Shown: positions 59,928 to 64,000 of the stretch, piece after piece | Numbering within the stretch: position 1 is the first letter of the stretch | Layout: each line of letters begins with the position of its first letter | NCBI GenBank assembly: GCA_964609825.1 | Contig: CAZSSH010000004.1 | Span: 496,001-560,000, forward strand | From: CAZSSH01 sp964609825 | Lineage (GTDB): Bacteria; Verrucomicrobiota; Lentisphaeria; Victivallales; Victivallaceae | Direction of reading: 5' to 3' | DNA: 64,000 bases | Program-made: the position numbers and the translations under genes | The notes under the pieces: generated by a model | What the model was told of the DNA's origin: nothing | Databases searched by the model: none | What the model saw: only the letters and a program-made list of their open reading frames with translations

Positions 59928-60611
59928 TCATGGCGTGGCGATTTTGTCGCCGGATTTGATTTCGCCGTCGGACATGACGTTGTTGTAAAATTTGCCCGGA
60001 TGGTTTTGGTCGCGGTCCTGTAACAGCAAAAAAGCGGGACCGTCGAGCTTGCGGCCGCGGCCGAAATATTCGTAGTCGGAAAATTTCTCGTTGGGGCGCG
60101 TCCGGCTCGGGCAGCGGTAGATGTCCAGGTCGGTCAAATAGTCGGTTTGATTGAGTGTCTGCAAATCGGGTGGGCAATATCCCTGATAATCGGCAGCATA
60201 TTGTTGAATGAATTGATATATTTGCCGCAAGTCGTTTTGGCAGCAGATTCGCTTGGTGCGCTCGCGGGCGCGTCCGGTGCCGGGGATGTAGGCCACCAGC
60301 CACCAAAATGCCAAAAACAAATAGAGCATGGTCACGACTGCCTTTTTTTTGCCGTGCAGCCGGGGTGTTAACAACGCATAGACCGCCAAACCCAGCGACA
60401 TCAGCAAAAAACAAAAGGCGAAAGTGTGTAAAAAGGACTCAAAGCCGAATGCGGTAAAATTTTCCCATTGATCGTATTGTTGCGGTGTCAGATAATGGTA
60501 CAGTAGTTGCGGCTGGTTGCAGAGCGGCCACAACAGCGCCATTTGCACCCACCAAATAACGATGAGATAAAAAAACGGCGATAACAGTATTTTTTTGAGC
60601 AAAATTTTCAT
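59928..60611 (-). CDS. Membrane protein carrying a pseudopilin-like soluble domain without prepilin leader
   Basis: A 227-residue protein. Residues 1-120 hold three transmembrane helices (LLSPFFYLIVIWWVQMALLW, TFAFCFLLMSLGLAVYALL, AVVTMLYLFLAFWWLVAYI). Residues 125-227 resemble the soluble part of the pseudopilins in this window: ICCQNDLRQIYQFIQQYAAD matches their CASNLRQ.. pattern, DIYRCPSRTRPNEKFS matches VYFCPSS, and NHPGKFYNNVMSDGE matches the H-Xn-DG end. No FTLIE prepilin motif is present. ATG at 60611 with GGAGG upstream. Function unknown; it could be a membrane-anchored partner of pseudopilins. Confidence 0.65.
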   Translation of the reverse strand: MKILLKKILLSPFFYLIVIWWVQMALLWPLCNQPQLLYHYLTPQQYDQWENFTAFGFESFLHTFAFCFLLMSLGLAVYALLTPRLHGKKKAVVTMLYLFLAFWWLVAYIPGTGRARERTKRICCQNDLRQIYQFIQQYAADYQGYCPPDLQTLNQTDYLTDLDIYRCPSRTRPNEKFSDYEYFGRGRKLDGPAFLLLQDRDQNHPGKFYNNVMSDGEIKSGDKIATP

Positions 60612-60670
60612 CACTCCTCCGTTACAAGTTTACCATATCCTCAAGTCGGAGTAATTGCAAGTTGTCGGGG

Positions 60671-60706
60671 CAAAAAAACGCGCTGCCAGTGAGATTGGCA
60701 GCGCGT
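60671..60706 (-). terminator. Rho-independent terminator after the GH5 gene
   Basis: ACGCGCTGCCA (60678-60688) pairs with TGGCAGCGCGT (60696-60706), an 11-bp stem with a 7-base loop. The minus strand continues TTTTTTTGCC. It lies 18 bases past the GH5 stop. Confidence 0.88.
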
Positions 60707-60723
60707 CGGTTATGATTGACCGG

Positions 60724-62271
60724 TTATTGGGTATTCTTTTCCAGTGCTTTGAGGACGGCGCGTTTGCGCGGGTTGTCCTGCGAGGGCTGGAGGTGGTCCT
60801 TGTCGGGGCCCTCGTGCTCGAGGCTCCAGCCGCTCCACTCGCGGAAGGCATGGTACGTCCAGTCCCAGTTGTACTCCTCAAAAATGTCAATGTTGTCCTG
60901 TAAGTACTGCTGGGCATTGGGTGCCCAGGCGGCGGCGGAAAATTCGCCGACGTAAATCCGGGCGTTGTGCCGCAACTGAAATTCGCGTACATATTGGAGC
61001 GCCTGACGCAGCGCTTTTTTGTCCCAGTAAGTTTGGCCGATCTGGCCGGGGTAGGTGATGCCCGCCTCTTTGCCGACTTCGCCAAAGGTGTTGTAAACCC
61101 CCTGATGGGTGTATTGGCCGGGCATGTACATATGGACTTGATAAATCACGTTATCCATCTCCAGGGCGGGCAGATACCGGAACGTTTCCGGCGAGTCCCA
61201 GTTGTTGGACTCAATGATGATCACGCTCTGGGGGTCGATCTTGCGGACGGCTTCGGCGGCCATACGCTGTATGGTAAAATAATCGTACTTGGCCGGGCGC
61301 GTCTGCTCGGGCTCGTTAACGAGGTCGTAGCCCCAGATGGCGTCGTTGCCCTTGAAGCGCGTGGCGATCCGCTCCCAGACTTTGACAAAATGGTTGGCGT
61401 ACTTGGTGTCAGAAAACATGCGCATGTTGCGCGCATCATCCCGGCCGCCGGGGGGAGAGTGCAAATCGATGATCATTTTGATGTTGTACTTTTTGGCCCA
61501 GACGGAGGCCTGCTCGATGTCGTCGAGCTTTTTGTCAAGCCATGCGTCGTACTCGTCCAGATTTTGATCGGTATTGGCTTTGCCCCAGTCGCGGGTGATT
61601 TGGCAGCGGATCAGATTGACGTGCCAGTCGGCCAAGGTTTTGAAATCATCCTCGGTGTATTTATGGGGCGACATCACGCCGCGCAAGGGGCCGACGGCGG
61701 CGACTTTGTCGGAGTACTTGATCTTGTAATCCGAGGGCTGCTTGGCAAACATTTGAAAGACTTTGAGGGTATTGAGGTCAAACTCGATTTGGCCGTAGCT
61801 GTCCTGCAACCCGAGGATCAATACCGCCTTGGCGGTTTTGGCCTCGGCGGTGATGGTCAGAGAGAGCTGCTTCCAGTCAAATTTGCCGTAAACGTCCGAC
61901 GGGTGGCTCCAGCGCTCGATGCCGTTGCCGTCGAGGTAATTGAGCATAAACTTGCCGCCGTTCCACTTGCGTAAGGGCTGACTTACGTCGCCTTTGGCCT
62001 CAATGGTGAAGCACAAGGTTGAGTCGGCGTACTTGGTGAGATCCAATGGGAGGGTGACGACGTGCATCCCCTCGGTTTCGTTTTTCGGCACCGTAACGGT
62101 CAAAATTTTGCGGTTGCCGTCCGTTTTGATTGACGAATACTGGTTCAATTTCCAATCGGCATTGGCAAAGTCAAAACCGGCCAGGGGCTCGGGGAGCTCC
62201 GGTTCGGCCGCGGGGCACCAGAGGGCGGCAAACAAGGTGCCGGCGGTCAACAATTTTTTCCACAATTTCAT
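60724..62271 (-). CDS. Secreted glycoside hydrolase family 5 with N-terminal carbohydrate-binding module
   Basis: A 515-residue secreted enzyme. Signal peptide MKLWKKLLTAGTLFAALWCPA. Residues about 30-175 are a beta-sandwich module (FANADWKLNQYSSIKTDGNR) likely to bind carbohydrate. The TIM-barrel (about 185-500) has HVNLIRCQITRDW, IKMIIDLHSPPGGRDD, the acid/base Glu320 in WGYDLVNEPEQ and nucleophile Glu443 in IYVGEFSAAAW, plus HMYMPGQYTHQG. This fits GH5 endo-glucanase/mannanase-type enzymes; subfamily is not assigned. The ATG at 62271 has AAGGAG upstream; a GTG three codons earlier is less likely. It is the last gene of the LacI / pseudopilin / GH5 unit. Confidence 0.88.
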   Translation of the reverse strand: MKLWKKLLTAGTLFAALWCPAAEPELPEPLAGFDFANADWKLNQYSSIKTDGNRKILTVTVPKNETEGMHVVTLPLDLTKYADSTLCFTIEAKGDVSQPLRKWNGGKFMLNYLDGNGIERWSHPSDVYGKFDWKQLSLTITAEAKTAKAVLILGLQDSYGQIEFDLNTLKVFQMFAKQPSDYKIKYSDKVAAVGPLRGVMSPHKYTEDDFKTLADWHVNLIRCQITRDWGKANTDQNLDEYDAWLDKKLDDIEQASVWAKKYNIKMIIDLHSPPGGRDDARNMRMFSDTKYANHFVKVWERIATRFKGNDAIWGYDLVNEPEQTRPAKYDYFTIQRMAAEAVRKIDPQSVIIIESNNWDSPETFRYLPALEMDNVIYQVHMYMPGQYTHQGVYNTFGEVGKEAGITYPGQIGQTYWDKKALRQALQYVREFQLRHNARIYVGEFSAAAWAPNAQQYLQDNIDIFEEYNWDWTYHAFREWSGWSLEHEGPDKDHLQPSQDNPRKRAVLKALEKNTQ

Positions 62272-62310
62272 GCAAATCACTCCTTATCGTTAAATCATTG
62301 GTTGCGGCAC

Positions 62311-63021
62311 TTACTCAAAAGAACCTACGCTGTTTCGGAAAAAGTAGCCGTTGGCGTCGGTGTTGACGTTGGGGATGGACGACTCGGTCATGGCATCGGT
62401 GTGGCCGTCAACAAAGGTCACATTGCTGCCCTTGGCGCCCAGATGCCGCCAGACGTTGGTGCCGTCGGTCATTGAGTATTTGCTGTTATACGAGGGATCC
62501 GGCCAACTGGCTTTGCGGGAAATATCGGCGATCATCGAGCGCTTGGATGGATTTTTGATCTTGCCGACTTTGACCAAGCTGATCGGGTTGTCAATTCCCG
62601 GCCGCGAAGCCGAGGCATAGCCTCGCTGGTTAATCCCGTAATGGATGGACTCGGTCGAGGGGGTGTAGTCAAAACTGCTGGGGCAAAAATAGACGCCGCG
62701 CGGACGGTATTTGCCGCTGAAGTATTGCATAAATGCATTGTCAACAACCGCTATCCCCGGGTTGCTGTAGGGTAAAAGCACATCCTGCCATTTGCCGGAG
62801 TAGGTATTGCTGATATTGCCATTGGCGTTGGGGGTGATGTCCTTGTTGTCGGTGGAGTAAAATTGCAAATAGGAGCCGGTCTGCCGCAGATTGCTGGCGC
62901 ATTTGGTGTCTTTGGCCTTGTCGCGGGCTTTGTTGAGAGCGGGGAGCAGCATTCCGGCCAAAATCGCGATGATCGCAATTACCACCAGAAGCTCGATCAG
63001 GGTAAATTTTTGTGTTTTCAT
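62311..63021 (-). CDS. Pseudopilin-like protein of the GH5 locus
   Basis: A 236-residue protein with leader MKTQKFTLIELLVVIAIIAI (prepilin site with Glu at +5) followed by LNKARDKAKDTKCASNLRQTG. The soluble part contains VYFCPSSFDYT and ends with LGAKGSNVTFVDGHTDAMTE, the H-Xn-DG motif. It is a paralogue of the 27412-28101 protein. The ATG at 63021 has GGAGGAAG upstream; an ATG 21 codons earlier is rejected because it would displace the leader. It lies between LacI and GH5 genes exactly as its paralogue does at the other locus. Confidence 0.9.
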   Translation of the reverse strand: MKTQKFTLIELLVVIAIIAILAGMLLPALNKARDKAKDTKCASNLRQTGSYLQFYSTDNKDITPNANGNISNTYSGKWQDVLLPYSNPGIAVVDNAFMQYFSGKYRPRGVYFCPSSFDYTPSTESIHYGINQRGYASASRPGIDNPISLVKVGKIKNPSKRSMIADISRKASWPDPSYNSKYSMTDGTNVWRHLGAKGSNVTFVDGHTDAMTESSIPNVNTDANGYFFRNSVGSFE

Positions 63022-63065
63022 AACTTCCTCCGTTATTGTTTTTTCGGGTTGCTTCATTTTCATAT

Positions 63066-64000
63066 TTACCATTGCTGCGGCCAATACCAGTCATCCAGCC
63101 AATCGGGTTGGATCTCGATGCGGCGTCTTTCCCACTCCGTGCGCGGTAAAAATGCGGTGCGGATCTTTTGTTCGCCGATTTCTCCCGGCTGCTCAATCAT
63201 TTGGATCAATTTGTCACAGGCGGATTTGACAAAATTGTGATTGCAGTAATTGACTGCGCCGAGGTAATTTGAGTAATCCGTCAGGGTATTGAGCACACCC
63301 GACTGTACCATACAGCAGGGACGGTAATCAATCTTGTGACCGGCATAATACCGGAACATCCGCTCCGACACATTGATGCCCTCCATAAAAATAATGCCGT
63401 CCGGACGCTCTTTGGCCAGTTGCTCAAAGATACCCGGCAATGCGGTATAGGAGGGGTAAACCGCCCGGTATGCTTCGAGATTTTGACTTGCCGCGTACTC
63501 GTAAAAGAGGTCAAAGCGCTCCGAGCAGGTTGACTCGACCAAGGCTACTTTTTGGCATCCCGCTTTGCGGAATTCGGCAACAGCATCCTTGAAACTCTCC
63601 GTGTCATCATAATAAATCGAGTGAAACATGCTGCTTTTTTGGTGCAGCAAAATCGGATACTTTTCCGCCGCCAGCCGACCGGCGATTTCACTGGTTTGAT
63701 CCAAAAAGAGCTCGTAATAAATGGCGTCCACCTGTTGGGCGAGCATATCGCCCAAGGCTTGCTGCTCCTCATGTTGATCGTAATTGGTAATCCCCAGCAA
63801 CAATCGGTAGCCGCGCGCTTTGAGCTCATTCATCATTGCCTGCGCCAAATGCGCCTGATGGGGCTGGGTGATCGCCCCCAGCAGCATGCCGATGGCGCGG
63901 CTTTTGCCGCTGCGCAGTGACCGCGCGGCCTCATTGCGGCGGTACCCGAGCGCCTTGACTGCTTCGTCAATCCTTTTTTGCGTCGTCGCCGCCACCCGGG
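63066..64000 (-). CDS. LacI-family transcriptional regulator (N-terminus beyond window)
   Basis: About 311 C-terminal residues of a LacI-type regulator. The visible start RVAATTQKRIDEAVKALGYR with NEAARSLRSGKSRAIGMLLG is the end of the HTH and the hinge helix; the first DNA-binding helices lie past 64000. The sensor domain (IGMLLGAITQPHQAHLAQAM, then ITNYDQHEEQQALGDMLAQQ) is a periplasmic-binding-protein fold. It is divided from the pseudopilin gene by 44 bases and most likely regulates the pseudopilin-GH5 pair in response to a sugar. True start and promoter are not visible. Confidence 0.9.
   Translation of the reverse strand, partial: RVAATTQKRIDEAVKALGYRRNEAARSLRSGKSRAIGMLLGAITQPHQAHLAQAMMNELKARGYRLLLGITNYDQHEEQQALGDMLAQQVDAIYYELFLDQTSEIAGRLAAEKYPILLHQKSSMFHSIYYDDTESFKDAVAEFRKAGCQKVALVESTCSERFDLFYEYAASQNLEAYRAVYPSYTALPGIFEQLAKERPDGIIFMEGINVSERMFRYYAGHKIDYRPCCMVQSGVLNTLTDYSNYLGAVNYCNHNFVKSACDKLIQMIEQPGEIGEQKIRTAFLPRTEWERRRIEIQPDWLDDWYWPQQW

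Overview
The window comes from a Gram-negative anaerobe, most likely of the PVC superphylum and probably Lentisphaerota (Victivallales-like). Three things suggest this. Two prepilin-type proteins share an FTLIELLVVIAIIAIL N-terminus and a C-terminal VDG-type motif, and each sits beside a LacI regulator and a secreted glycosidase. Two Gfo/Idh/MocA oxidoreductases are present. There are didermic functions (WaaG-like core glycosyltransferase, RND pumps, lipoproteins). No rRNA or other decisive marker is present, so the taxonomy is inference. Coding density is high and operons are tight, with many ATGA stop/start overlaps.

Layout. 1-3.2 kb: start of an RND pump (cut by the window edge), then a thioredoxin plus four-domain sulfur-transfer flavoprotein operon behind a promoter covered by a perfect dyad. 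3.4-5.8 kb: large sodium/solute symporter. 6.3-16.6 kb: minus-strand directon purB, uxaC, purM, AI-2E-type permease, lipase-like lipoprotein, MarR regulator, two ABC-2 permeases without an ATPase. 16.8-22.1 kb: ftsQ coupled to two glycosyltransferases (one waaG-like), an exported flavin-reductase-like protein and a GT39-like membrane protein. 22.2-29.1 kb: polysaccharide locus LacI, pseudopilin, GH39-like enzyme, carbohydrate-binding protein, Gfo/Idh. 29.2-33.5 kb: parE-parC (topoisomerase IV). 33.6 kb: tRNA-Thr(UGU). 33.9-38.8 kb: TetR, RND adaptor and RND pump. 38.8-42.9 kb: MacA-like adaptor, ECF sigma, anti-sigma, coiled-coil protein, Gfo/Idh. 43.0-48.9 kb: thiG-thiH-thiS-nagA, an RlmI-like methyltransferase and a DNA N6-adenine methyltransferase with an N-terminal HTH. 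49.0 kb: tRNA-Ser(GCU), followed by an AT-rich accessory stretch (49.1-52.7 kb) with small secreted or zinc-ribbon proteins and what looks like a truncated tyrosine recombinase. 52.7-56.7 kb: NodB-type deacetylase, AraC regulator and an uncharacterised glycyl radical enzyme. 56.7-59.0 kb: MerR regulator converging on dxs, with a similar operator-like sequence in both promoters. 59.2-60.6 kb: membrane protein plus XRE regulator, and a membrane protein carrying a pseudopilin-like soluble domain. 60.7-64.0 kb: a second LacI, pseudopilin, glycosidase (GH5) locus, whose LacI gene runs off the window.

Most promising signals: the repeated LacI / pseudopilin / secreted glycosidase module together with a pilin-like domain detached from its prepilin leader; the glycyl radical enzyme with no activase in view; a small predicted MerR regulon (merR, dxs, perhaps the exported flavin-reductase-like gene); and the integrase remnant in the island beside tRNA-Ser, with a dispersed repeat that follows both tRNA genes.
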